A stretch of 64,000 nt of DNA from Gracilibacillus orientalis (GTDB taxonomy: Bacteria > Bacillota > Bacilli > Bacillales > Amphibacillaceae): assembly GCF_900114645.1 (NCBI RefSeq), contig NZ_FOTR01000001.1:248001-312000 (forward strand), written 5' to 3'. The position numbers were made by a program, and so were the translations under genes. This document shows positions 27,091-36,300 of this stretch, one piece after another. The notes under the pieces were generated by a model. It ran no database searches. It saw nothing but the letters and a program-made list of their open reading frames with translations, and was not told the origin of the DNA. The first letter of the stretch is position 1; each line of letters opens with the position of its first letter.

Positions 27091-27154
27091 TCCAAACACT
27101 CATCAAAATGCAGAATGGAAGAAAACAAATCGCAAAAAAGTTTCCTACTAACGA

Positions 27155-27186
27155 TAAAAAACTCTCTATCTTATCTTGATAGAGAG
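27155..27186 (-). terminator. Intrinsic terminator overlapping the end of the 154-residue gene
   Basis: The minus strand has CTCTCTATC / GATAGAGAG (9 bp, 7-base loop) followed by TTTTTT. The upstream arm is the last coding part of the preceding gene, and its TAA stop lies in the loop. Confidence 0.85.
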
Positions 27187-27635
27187 GTTTGATAGTTTTT
27201 CTTCACTTTTTCTCGTATACGATAAATGATAATTAGTCCAGTTAAAAATAGGATTGGTGTCAGATAATAGATAATGTTGCGCCAGTGAAGAGGAACACGG
27301 TGGGTAAATTCTGCTTTAACATAAACACCTTGTTCTTCCACTGCAATTGCATCACCAATGTCTGTGTCTTCCATTTTAAAATACTCTGTGCCTACAGGAT
27401 AATGATTCGATGCATTGCCATAATACATGCCGGTATGGTCTTCTGCCTGAGTGGTTACTTTTCCAACCGATTGTCCGATATGAGATGAGTCGATTTGCTG
27501 ATCGGTTACCTCATATACACGGCCATCTAATCCAACAAACGGGTACACCTCAGAGAGTGCATCTAATGTGGTAGGAATAAGAAAAAGAAGCAACATACTG
27601 ATACATATTTTCTTCATAACCGTCACTACTTTCAT
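27171..27635 (-). CDS. Small exported membrane protein, unknown function
   Basis: 154 residues that I do not recognise. An N-terminal signal or anchor helix (about 7-26, ending near DALSEV) is followed by an extracytoplasmic domain of about 90 residues and one C-terminal membrane helix (about 120-142, YYLTPILFLTGLIIIY) with a basic cytoplasmic tail. An inner ATG at 27617 gives the more usual MKKICISMLL signal start. No Cys is placed for lipidation. It follows asnO by about 20 bases on the same strand and may be cotranscribed. It ends in its own terminator. Confidence 0.7.
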   Translation of the reverse strand: MKVVTVMKKICISMLLLFLIPTTLDALSEVYPFVGLDGRVYEVTDQQIDSSHIGQSVGKVTTQAEDHTGMYYGNASNHYPVGTEYFKMEDTDIGDAIAVEEQGVYVKAEFTHRVPLHWRNIIYYLTPILFLTGLIIIYRIREKVKKNYQTSLSR

Positions 27636-27655
27636 TCATTTTCGATACTATAGCA

Positions 27656-29503
27656 TCATATATCAATAATCACATTATTTTCTTGTAGCCAGTATTCAAT
27701 TTGTGCAATATGAGCCAACAACTGTGGTCCTGTCATTAATTGACCAAACCATGGTGTACTAATATTTGCCGCCTTTTGGTCGACCAGTTCTTTTACTTTT
27801 GTGCGATCTAATACTTCAAATATGCGCGCATCCTTGTCATTTATAATCTCATTCATCCAATTGATTACTGCTTGCGTATAAGCCGGGTGGTGTGTTTTTG
27901 GATACGGACTTTTCTTGCGGTAAAGAATTTCTTCTGGCAGGATTCCTTCTAACGCTTTTCTTAGAATACCTTTCTCATGATCGCCATATGTTTTTATTTC
28001 CCAGGGAATATTCCATACATACTCAACAAGATGATGATCACTGAATGGTACACGTGCTTCAAAGCTTGCACCCATACTCATGCGATCTTTACGGTCTAAC
28101 AATGTAGGCATAAACCACTGCATATTCAGATAAAACATTTGTCTTCTTGCTTTTGCTTCTTCTCCTTCGCCATCTAATATAGGAGCTTCCTTTATGGTAT
28201 CTTCATATCTTTTTTTCGTATATGCTTCCAAATTTAATTGTTGGCTGACATCTGACCGTAATAGATTTTGTCTAACTTCTGAAGAACGAATCCACGGAAA
28301 ACCTTCACGATTAAGATCATCCTCACGATAAAACCAAGGATAACCACCAAAAATTTCATCAGCACATTCACCGGACAGTGCTACCGTCACTTGTTTTTTT
28401 GTCTGTTCACAAAACCATAACAAAGAAGAATCGACATCGGCCATTCCTGGCAGATCACGGTATCGTACTGCATCTTTTAACAAATCTACTAATGTATGAT
28501 TATCAATCACATATGTGTGATGCTGAGTGTCCAGTGTCTGAACCATTTTTTCAATGTATGTTTTGTCCTGATTGGGCTGGAAGCTGCTTTTCTTAAAATA
28601 TTTGTCGTTATCCTCATAATCGATAGAAAAGGTTTGAAGAGCATCCTTTTGATTGTTTTCTAGATATTTTGCTGCTATAGCCGTGATTGCACTAGAATCT
28701 ACTCCCCCTGATAAAAAAGTGCCCAATGGAACATCAGATACAAGCTGTCTCTCTACGGCATCCACTAATAGGTTGCGAACTTTTTCAGCGGTTTCCTCTA
28801 CAGAATCTTCGTGTGGTTTACTTTCCACATTCCAATAACGTCTTGTTTTCCAACCATAGCGATTGAATATGCCAACATGTGCTGCACGTAGTTCCTTCAT
28901 TCCATCAAATACACCATGCCCTGGAGTACGTGATGGACCAAGCGCAAAAATTTCGGATAAACCTTCTTCTTTAATAACAGGATCTACAGCATCATGTGCA
29001 AGAAGAGCTTTTATCTCAGAGCCAAACAGTAGTCCATTTTGATGTTCCTTATAAAATAAAGGTTTCACACCGAGACGGTCGCGAGCGAGAAATAATTGCT
29101 GCTTTGATTGATCCCATATAGCATATGCAAAAATTCCGTTTAATTTCTCAACATGCGCCTCTCCCCACTCGATATAGCTTTTTAACAGGACTTCCGTATC
29201 CGAGTGAGAATTGAATCGCCATCCTCGTGTCAGCAATTCACTGCGAATATCTTCTGTATTATAAAGTTCACCATTATACACTAATACGTATCGATGTTGG
29301 TCTTCTGTATGGATCATTGGTTGCTTGCCACCAGCTGGGTCAACGACGATTAGACGCTGATGACCGAAGCCGACATGTGTCTCAAAATAAAAATCAGTTT
29401 CATCTGGTCCCCGATGGCTAATCTTATTTGCCATACGCTGTACTTGTTCTCGCTCATTCTCAATATTTCGGGTAAAGTCGATCCAACCTGTAATCCCACA
29501 CAT
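27656..29503 (-). CDS. asnO: Asparagine synthetase (glutamine-hydrolysing), AsnO type
   Basis: 615 residues from ATG 29503, chosen because class II glutaminases need Cys at position 2 (MCGITGW); a GTG at 29518 would bury it. The glutaminase domain (1-200) has SHRGPDE, YNGELYN and ARDRLGVKPLF. The synthetase domain has the ATP-binding SGGVDSS and ALSGECADEIFGGYPW. Size and the neighbouring yisL agree with B. subtilis AsnO, which is active around sporulation. It converts Asp and Gln to Asn and Glu in the cytoplasm. The cluster's A1 domain appears to use Asn, but this locus is a conserved core one. Confidence 0.93.
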   Translation of the reverse strand: MCGITGWIDFTRNIENEREQVQRMANKISHRGPDETDFYFETHVGFGHQRLIVVDPAGGKQPMIHTEDQHRYVLVYNGELYNTEDIRSELLTRGWRFNSHSDTEVLLKSYIEWGEAHVEKLNGIFAYAIWDQSKQQLFLARDRLGVKPLFYKEHQNGLLFGSEIKALLAHDAVDPVIKEEGLSEIFALGPSRTPGHGVFDGMKELRAAHVGIFNRYGWKTRRYWNVESKPHEDSVEETAEKVRNLLVDAVERQLVSDVPLGTFLSGGVDSSAITAIAAKYLENNQKDALQTFSIDYEDNDKYFKKSSFQPNQDKTYIEKMVQTLDTQHHTYVIDNHTLVDLLKDAVRYRDLPGMADVDSSLLWFCEQTKKQVTVALSGECADEIFGGYPWFYREDDLNREGFPWIRSSEVRQNLLRSDVSQQLNLEAYTKKRYEDTIKEAPILDGEGEEAKARRQMFYLNMQWFMPTLLDRKDRMSMGASFEARVPFSDHHLVEYVWNIPWEIKTYGDHEKGILRKALEGILPEEILYRKKSPYPKTHHPAYTQAVINWMNEIINDKDARIFEVLDRTKVKELVDQKAANISTPWFGQLMTGPQLLAHIAQIEYWLQENNVIIDI

Positions 29504-29662
29504 ACTGTATTGACACACCTTTCCCTATCATAGTAGCTTTTATTAATATATGCAGCAGTAGTGCGAAAATGAACAAGTGATTGGGTTTTATAGAAGTGAT
29601 CGTTATTTTAGAGATAAAGTGAGACTATGATCAGTGGGGATCTTACAAACGGTTAGTACCAT

Positions 29663-29695
29663 AAAAAAAAGGACACGGAACATTTGCCCGTGACC
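29663..29695 (-). terminator. Intrinsic terminator of yisL
   Basis: GGTCACGG / CCGTGTCC (one mismatch) with a 9-base loop is followed by eight T on the minus strand, just after the yisL stop. Confidence 0.8.
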
Positions 29696-29702
29696 CATTT
29701 TT

Positions 29703-30086
29703 TTAGCCGAAAAATTGAAATCCGATTGGTAGTCTTCCAAGTCCTAGAACTAGTGCGATTAGCAAGGCGATGATGAGTTGTGTCCAAGCACCTTTGGCTG
29801 GCTTGGATTTGCTTGTTTTTCCTAGCAACATTTCCATTGCTCCAACTACCCAGAACCCTGCAATCATTTTCACGATTACTTCTCCAAGTGTGCCTCCACC
29901 TGAGTTTGTGTAAGCAGCCAAATTGTTTATAAAGAGAATGACACCCGTGATAATAATAAATAAGTAGTCTAATCGTAAAATCATATGTACGATTTTACCT
30001 GCTTTACTTCCGTTTTTGTACATCGCATACGATACAAATAGTAGAATTAATCCCACTACCCATGCTGTTATGTGTAAATGAGTCAT
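29703..30086 (-). CDS. yisL: YisL-family (UPF0344) membrane protein
   Basis: 127 residues with four hydrophobic helices (about 5-22, 38-58, 70-88, 103-122), matching the UPF0344 family: MTHLHITAWVVGLILLFVSY, RLDYLFIIITG and AGFWVVGAMEMLL. A GGGGGTG site precedes the ATG. Function is unknown. In B. subtilis yisL lies in the same region as asnO and gerP, supporting the assignment. Confidence 0.88.
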   Translation of the reverse strand: MTHLHITAWVVGLILLFVSYAMYKNGSKAGKIVHMILRLDYLFIIITGVILFINNLAAYTNSGGGTLGEVIVKMIAGFWVVGAMEMLLGKTSKSKPAKGAWTQLIIALLIALVLGLGRLPIGFQFFG

Positions 30087-30177
30087 CTTTTGTGCACCCC
30101 CAATTGTTTTAAATTAATCATATCATGGATTATGATAGATTTCATTTTTTATCTATTTCTTACGTTATACGATTTTC

Positions 30178-31350
30178 CTACTCGCTCCGTCTGTTTGTCA
30201 GTTTCTTTTTATAGAGAAGACTTCTCCATAGCCATTCTATAGGTCCACGTTTATATTTTTTTAGCCACAAATAACTGAGAAAAATTTGCACTGGATATAC
30301 GATCAGTCCAACTAACATTATTTGAAAAGGCGTCAACTTACCATATAATCCAAACCCGATCGAATAGAATATCGTGACACCGATAATCGACTGCAAAATA
30401 TAATTAGATAGTGCCATTTTGCCGACATAACCAATAAGTCTGAATAATTGCTTCCCTTTACCATAAAGAAAGGCAATGGTTATCGTATAAAAAATGGCAG
30501 ACGAAATACCGCCAACAGCATCTTGTAAGTTTGAAAACCAAATTGGATTACCAAAAGCATAGGGTCCTGCCTTAAATAGCACAAACAAAATAAGTGATCC
30601 AACCCACCACTTCTGCAAAGTTTTTTTGTGTAATTGTAAGTCATGTAGCCATTTATTTTTGGCAAAAAGTAAACCAATTAAAAATATTGGCAAGATATTA
30701 AAGGTTGTAAAGACGAAGTTAATCAATTGATTACTGTTTAACCAGTCATTGGCATTTTGAGATAGGATATCACCCCAACTACCCGCCCCATAGTGCTGAT
30801 TGGCATTTTCAATAGCAGTCCTATTCGCTAGATTGCTAATATCATCTCTAATTATAAATAGTACTCCTGAATACAAAAGAGTTGGTATTAGTAAAATACA
30901 GATACTCCAAACAACTAATGTGACATTGTTACGATTTAAAAATAACAGTAACAAAAATCCAATAACTGCATATGTAATGAGAATATCACCATGCCAAATC
31001 AAAAAAGCGTGAATTAGTCCAAAACCAAGCAAAACCCATAATCGTCGCACCATCCATTTACGAGGGGCTTCCACATTTTTAGTGAGTAAATTTTTATAAA
31101 TAATTTGCATCCCGAATCCAAATAAAAAAGAAAATAACGAATAAAAACTAGCTTGAAAAAAAATATCAATGATCACTTGCCAAAATCCTGGTTCTCCTGT
31201 CCCCCAAAAGTTGGTACCATTACCATACATAAAATATGGCCCATGTAATGACAGTAAATTCACCATAAAAATTCCAAAAATCGCAAATCCTCGTGCGGTA
31301 TCAATCCATGGTAATCTTTTTGAATCTGCTAATGGTGAAGGATTATTCAC
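30178..31350 (-). CDS. DUF418-family integral membrane protein
   Basis: 390 residues with about ten membrane helices. The N-terminal signature RLPWIDTARGFAIFGIFMVN and the C-terminal block (GKMALSNYILQSIIG, then FQIMLVGL and FLSYLWLKKYKRGPIEWLWR) are those of DUF418 proteins (YeiB/YxaH type). Members are distantly related to membrane acyltransferases, but no activity is proven. It is divergent from gerPA. Confidence 0.88.
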   Translation of the reverse strand: MNNPSPLADSKRLPWIDTARGFAIFGIFMVNLLSLHGPYFMYGNGTNFWGTGEPGFWQVIIDIFFQASFYSLFSFLFGFGMQIIYKNLLTKNVEAPRKWMVRRLWVLLGFGLIHAFLIWHGDILITYAVIGFLLLLFLNRNNVTLVVWSICILLIPTLLYSGVLFIIRDDISNLANRTAIENANQHYGAGSWGDILSQNANDWLNSNQLINFVFTTFNILPIFLIGLLFAKNKWLHDLQLHKKTLQKWWVGSLILFVLFKAGPYAFGNPIWFSNLQDAVGGISSAIFYTITIAFLYGKGKQLFRLIGYVGKMALSNYILQSIIGVTIFYSIGFGLYGKLTPFQIMLVGLIVYPVQIFLSYLWLKKYKRGPIEWLWRSLLYKKKLTNRRSE

Positions 31351-31444
31351 AGTTTTTCACTCTCCCTAATCTTTATCTGCCTTCATTTTATCTTATTTAG
31401 TTGGTGGAAACTAGTATGATTAGGAAAACTCAGCACGCTATTTT

Positions 31445-31472
31445 CACAAACTTATGATGAATTCATAAAATA
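31445..31472 (+). promoter_or_regulatory. Sigma-K promoter of the gerP operon
   Basis: CATAAAATA (31464-31472) fits the sigma-K -10 CATANNNTA, with an AC-containing -35 (31446-31447) 16 bases upstream. gerP operons are transcribed late in the mother cell under sigma-K, so element and genes agree. The start would lie about 30 bases before gerPA. Confidence 0.65.
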
Positions 31473-31508
31473 AATATGGAATGATGTATCAACGTAAGGA
31501 TGATGTCT

Positions 31509-31727
31509 ATGCCAGCAATGGTTGGTGCTGTAAAAGTAATCAACATTGGTTCCTCCAGCGTTTTTCATATTGGTGATGTCTACAAAATACAGCCATATAC
31601 GCAAGCTAAAACTTTCGCTGGTGGCGGTTCCTTTAATACAGGGGATGGAATACGTGTACACCTGGAAAATGCGCAGACAACAATGGTCGACAATGACGAG
31701 TTTGATCAAAATTTAACTGGTATATAG
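31509..31727 (+). CDS. gerPA: Spore germination/coat protein GerPA
   Basis: 72 residues from ATG 31509 (MPAMVGAVKVINI). Two earlier in-frame ATGs at 31500 and 31503 overlap the AAGGA ribosome site and are rejected. The family pattern MPAMVG, IGDVYKIQP and GGGSFNTGDG is visible. GerPA and GerPF are paralogous small proteins. The GerP set is a spore-coat assembly that lets small germinants reach the inner-membrane receptors. Confidence 0.92.
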   Translation: MPAMVGAVKVINIGSSSVFHIGDVYKIQPYTQAKTFAGGGSFNTGDGIRVHLENAQTTMVDNDEFDQNLTGI

Positions 31728-31738
31728 TAGGTGATAGT

Positions 31739-31942
31739 GTGAATGTAACAATTAATCAATCGATCTACATTCATTTTTTAAAAGTCGGAGGTATCTCGAA
31801 TTCGTCCGTTTTACAAATTGGCAGTACAGGGAAAATGCAGGCAGTCTCTCAATTGTATAATACAGGGGAGTATGAAGCCCCAGCAGAAGAAGCCACACCA
31901 CAAGGCGGACCAGAACCATTAGTTCCTTTATCACCGTTTTAA
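31739..31942 (+). CDS. gerPB: Spore germination protein GerPB
   Basis: 67 residues, GTG start (MNVTINQSIYIHFLKVGG) preceded by TAGGTGAT. It matches GerPB in ISNSSVLQIGSTGKMQ and SQLYNTGEYEAP, with a Pro-rich end. It lies 11 bases after gerPA and is part of the coat permeability operon. Confidence 0.92.
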   Translation: MNVTINQSIYIHFLKVGGISNSSVLQIGSTGKMQAVSQLYNTGEYEAPAEEATPQGGPEPLVPLSPF

Positions 31943-31966
31943 CATTCTCATAAGGAGTGAGTTTTG

Positions 31967-32503
31967 ATGGATTATCAGATGATGGTTTATTATATTACCC
32001 AATTACAACAGCAAGTCCAACAACTATATAATCAAATCAACTCCTTAGAGAATCGTATTCAGCAACTAGAGCAACAACAACATGCACCTAAAACAACGAT
32101 TGAAAGTTTAGAGTATCATTTTGATCAATTAAAAATTCAACGATTAGATGGAACGCTTCATATCGGGGTTACACCCGAGGATTTGCAAACGATGGATGAA
32201 TTTTCTATACCTGATCAAAACGGCGGACCGTTACCTCCTGTACATCAAGCATTAGGACAGTATGTTGATCAAGAATTACCCGGCTATGTAGAATCCTTAG
32301 AACAGCAGTATCGTTTCCCACTAGATCCAGGTTACCGACAAACATTATTAGATGATGTCAAACAACAACTTCCAAGTAGAATTGCTCACTATCAACAAGC
32401 CAATATTCCACCTGAACAAATGAATCAGCATATCCTGTCTAATGTAAAAAAAGAATTACAGATAGGTCTTCAAAAATGGTTCGAAAAACAGCAAAAGGAG
32501 TAA
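31967..32503 (+). CDS. gerPC: Spore germination protein GerPC
   Basis: 178 residues from ATG 31967 after AAGGAGTGA; a TTG just before it is not needed. The first 50 residues form a Gln-rich coiled coil (YYITQLQQQVQQLYNQINSL), then a more globular part (LKIQRLDGTLHIGVTP and PEQMNQHILSNVKKEL). This is the largest GerP protein and the likely hub of the complex. It is slightly shorter than the B. subtilis protein (about 205). Confidence 0.92.
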   Translation: MDYQMMVYYITQLQQQVQQLYNQINSLENRIQQLEQQQHAPKTTIESLEYHFDQLKIQRLDGTLHIGVTPEDLQTMDEFSIPDQNGGPLPPVHQALGQYVDQELPGYVESLEQQYRFPLDPGYRQTLLDDVKQQLPSRIAHYQQANIPPEQMNQHILSNVKKELQIGLQKWFEKQQKE

Positions 32504-32509
32504 AATGTC

Positions 32510-32716
32510 ATGCATTATAAAGTAAATAATTGGAATTTAGGCGTTGGAAACATTTCAATTGCCGCTGTTTCAAGTTCCTCTCTTTTTATTGTCGGAGATA
32601 GTCATGAAATACGATTATCTTCATTATTTGATACACCACCTGAATCTTATATTGTTGGTGAAAACAGTACCTACAGAAATGATGAGCTGATCGATCATGA
32701 CTCCCAGAACGACTAG
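32510..32716 (+). CDS. gerPD: Spore germination protein GerPD
   Basis: 68 residues after AAAGGAG. It has the GerPD beginning (YKVNNWNLGVGNISIAAVSS) and SSLFIVGDSHEI. Its last 20 bases overlap the gerPE start, which suggests coupled translation. The C-terminal tail is somewhat longer than usual. Confidence 0.88.
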   Translation: MHYKVNNWNLGVGNISIAAVSSSSLFIVGDSHEIRLSSLFDTPPESYIVGENSTYRNDELIDHDSQND

Positions 32717-33080
32717 AGTGAAGCAAATAAAAATGGACAGTTTATCCTATAGTTCCTTATTTCAAATTGGCGATGCAAATGAAATAGAACCTAACGCAGA
32801 TGTTCTTGCGGTGCAAAAGGAGGGTGGTATCTCCTCTGACAAAGGATTTGAATTAAATCAATATCCAATCTTCAATAGAACAATTCAAACCATTCCTGAT
32901 ACCGAAGTTGTAGTGGGTGAGCATTGCCACCATGAAAAAAATATCTCTGTATCTACAATTGATATCATGGCAGTATCTACATCGTCTGTTGTTCAATTAG
33001 GTTGCAATAAAAAAATTGACTCGCTTGCTCGCCAAAAACATATTCGGATATTAAAAGATGAAGAGGAAGACAATAGATAG
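32697..33080 (+). CDS. gerPE: Spore germination protein GerPE
   Basis: 127 residues starting inside gerPD. Family features are RTTRVKQIKMDSLSYSS, LFQIGDANEIEP and a second VSTSSVVQLG block. It ends 53 bases before gerPF. Member of the gerP coat operon. Confidence 0.9.
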   Translation: MTPRTTRVKQIKMDSLSYSSLFQIGDANEIEPNADVLAVQKEGGISSDKGFELNQYPIFNRTIQTIPDTEVVVGEHCHHEKNISVSTIDIMAVSTSSVVQLGCNKKIDSLARQKHIRILKDEEEDNR

Positions 33081-33133
33081 CTGTATTTCATCAACTAAAG
33101 AATACAGCACTAAACAGAAAGGTTGTGATAGTT

Positions 33134-33352
33134 TTGCCTTCGATTGTAGGTCCAATCAAAATCAACAGTGTTGGTGGTGGAGTAATCAACTTTGGTGACA
33201 GCTTTTATTTATCACCAAAAAGTGCTTCTAAATCTGCATCTGGTGCAGGTGCCAATAATAATGGGGATTTCTCAAATACCAATACCGGCTTTAATATTAC
33301 CAATTCAGTTGACCCGGACGCTGTAGATCAAGTTGTAGGTGGAAATGCATAA
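33134..33352 (+). CDS. gerPF: Spore germination protein GerPF
   Basis: 72 residues. A TTG start at 33134 (MPSIVGPIKINSVGGGVINF) fits the family N-terminus (MPAIVGPI) and lies 11 bases after AAAGG. The GTG at 33125 is only 2 bases from that site. FGDSFYLSPKSASKSASGAG and the ending DPDAVDQVV are typical. It is the last gene of the operon, convergent with addA, and its stop codon lies in the shared hairpin. Confidence 0.92.
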   Translation: MPSIVGPIKINSVGGGVINFGDSFYLSPKSASKSASGAGANNNGDFSNTNTGFNITNSVDPDAVDQVVGGNA

Positions 33353-33373
33353 GGAGTATTCCACTCCTTATGC
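33347..33373. terminator. Hairpin shared by the convergent gerPF and addA ends
   Basis: A perfect 10-bp stem (GCATAAGGAG / CTCCTTATGC, 7-base loop) spans the gerPF stop and touches the addA stop. No T-run follows on either strand, so termination efficiency is doubtful. Confidence 0.5.
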
Positions 33374-36300
33374 TACACCTTCACAAGTAAACTTTTATCA
33401 AAGAAATATAAATATTTTTCCATGACCGGTTGCTTCCAAATTTGTTCTAATGCTTTAGCATAGAGATCCATTTGGACCTGATATCGGTTTTTTAACTTTT
33501 CCTCTGCTTCCTGACTTACTTCTTCTTCGATCTGATCCGTTTTATAATCCAATAACACCACACCTTGATCCGTTTTGATGACACAGTCAATGACACCCTG
33601 CAAGAAGATTCGTTCCTGATGATCTTCCTGCCACTTTGGATATACTTCCTGTGCCGGCAAGGTTAAACTAAACGGAATTTCCCGTTCTACTTGTTCTGCT
33701 TCGACTAACCGCCTACCGAAATTCGTTTCAAAAAAGGATAATATCGCCTGTATATCAATCACATTTGCTTCGTCAGCTGTGATCATTTCTTCTGCTTCTA
33801 ATTTGGCGATAAATTCTAGTAACGCTGCTTCATGCCAATCACTTGTCAGCGGTAAATGCTGCATGACCGTATGCATCGCCGTACCAATCTCGGCACGTGT
33901 CAGTTTTTGATCTGTTTGCATAAAACGAGGTCTTTTTCGAATGGGTGCACGAAAGGGTTCAATGATTTGCTGATCACTATAACTATCTTTCACTTCATGC
34001 TGCCGTTTCATTTCGGTAACGGTTTGTTTCGCTCGGTAAAAAATCGAATCTTGGTATGGATATTGATATTCTAATTGATCGGCTACTTTTTCTTTTAAGA
34101 CTTTATCCTCCAGCTCTATACCTTCCCACTGATAAATAGCTGTTTCTAATGCTTCTATCTGTTCACGATTACTTTCATCAATGGTTTGGTATTCACTTTG
34201 ATGGACGCGATCCACCTTCCAGACGGAAACATCTTCTGCTATTTCAATTGGGGTAGTTAACGGTTGATCTTCCTCTCTTAGAATCTCACCTTTTTGATGA
34301 CGAACTAAACTGGCACCAACCCAGTCTAAATAAGATAAAGATTCTAATCGATAATAAGAAGGAAGAACCCAATCTTGATGGGTAATAATACTTGCCCATT
34401 TCTTTTTCTTCTTTTCTAAAGATCCTACCGTACCAATTAAAACAACTTTTTCTTTCGCTCTCGTTAACGCAACATAAAGAACTCGCATCTCTTCTGCCAG
34501 CATTTCCCGTTGCATTTCTTTCTTAATACCGTGATAAATTAACGTTGGGTACATGATACGTTTGACAGGATCAATATATTTGGTAGCAAAGCCTAATTCT
34601 TTGTGCAACAAATATTTTGCCCGTAAATCTTGTTGGTTAAATTGCTTATTCATCGCACCTACAATCACTAATGGGAATTCCAGCCCCTTACTCTTATGAA
34701 TCGTCATGATCCGGACAACATCTTCCTGCTCTCCTAATGCTTTCGCCGCACCTAGATCATCACCTTTCTCTTCCATACGCTCAATAAAACGCAAGAAACG
34801 GAATAGCCCTCGGAAAGAAGTTGACTCATAGCTTTTAGCACGATCATATAACGCTCTTAAATTCGCTTGACGTTGGCGACCACCAGGAATACCACCCACA
34901 AAGTCATAATATCCTGTCTCCTGATAAATATCCCAGATCAAATGAGATAACGCACCTTGTCTGGCTTCTCTCCGCCATAGTTTCAATTGTTTCATAAAGT
35001 GATCGAGTGTCTCATTATCCGTTGTTTTAACATATTCTTTTAGGGCCTCATAATAGGTTGCCCCTTTTTTAGCTAGACGGATTTTTGCTAGTTGATCTTC
35101 GTTTAATCCGACAATTGGGGATTTTAATACCGAAGCAAGCGGAATATCTTGCCTTGGATTATCGATTACCTTGAGCAAGCTGGTCATCACTTGGATTTCA
35201 ATTGCGGCCAGGTAACCTGTTGAAAGCTCTGCATAAACTGGTATCCCCTGCTTCTTAAACTCTTCCATAATGGTTGGTGCCCAAGTCATCGACCTTAAAA
35301 GAATGACAATATCTCGATATTCCACTTTACGGGGCTGACCTGTTTTTTTATCCATAATTTCTGTAGGCTCATCGTCACCTAAACCAATCCACTGCTTGAT
35401 TTTTGTCGCATATGCACGAGCTTCAAGTTGAGCTTTCTCCAAATCTTCCTCATTCTCGATGTCTTCATCTGACTGGTCATTTTGATTGGTTTCCTGATCG
35501 ATGATGAGCAGTTCGGTATCAACGTCAGGGAAAGGAACATTTTCATAATCTTTGTTTCCATAGATTAATTCTGCATCCTCATCATAGTCAATATCTCCGA
35601 CTTTTTGATCAAATAACTGTCTAAAAATATAGTTCGCTGCCGTTAGTACCTGTTCACGACTACGGAAATTTCGCGCCAGGTCAATTCGGTAACCAGGATC
35701 GTCCTTTGCAGCAAATCGCTTATATTTTTCAATAAAGAGGGTTGGTTCAGCATGACGGAAGCGGTAAATACTTTGTTTCACGTCGCCAACCATAAACATA
35801 TTGCCACCGTCCTGTTGGTTCGACACCAGTGATAAAATCGTTTCCTGCACAATATTGGTATCTTGGTACTCATCTATCATTACCTCAGTGAATCTCCGCT
35901 GCATGTCTAACGCAATGGACGATGGCGATCCGCTTTCTTTATTGTCTAACAAAATATCTAAGACAAAATGTTCTAAGTCAGCAAAATCGACAAGACCTTT
36001 TTCTTTCTTCGCTTCCTGAAAAGCCACTTTAAATTGCTTAATCATGTTAGTTAATTGGACGATGGTTGGATGAATCTCTTGCATATCACGAATATGGTCG
36101 GCTAAACTTCTCGTAAACCAATCCTTCGCAATATTGCCCCACCTTTTCTTGATTTGATCACGTATTGCTTTGACCTTATCTTTTTTATCTTCTGCACATT
36201 CTACTTTTTTACGAGATAATGCTTTAAATTTCCCTTCCGCAAAAACGGTACGTGCTTCTTCCCAGGATATTTGAATGGCTCCTTTTGCCTGCTGGATCAT

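Noticed and set aside
26879-27151. A 90-codon plus-strand frame
   Set aside because: It runs through the dispersed inverted-arm repeat, which explains its composition; no ribosome site.
27656-29503. Asparagine synthetase as a cluster gene supplying Asn to the NRPS
   Set aside because: It sits in the conserved asnO-yisL core block, 7 kb and several unrelated genes away from the cluster; a role in supply is possible but not special.
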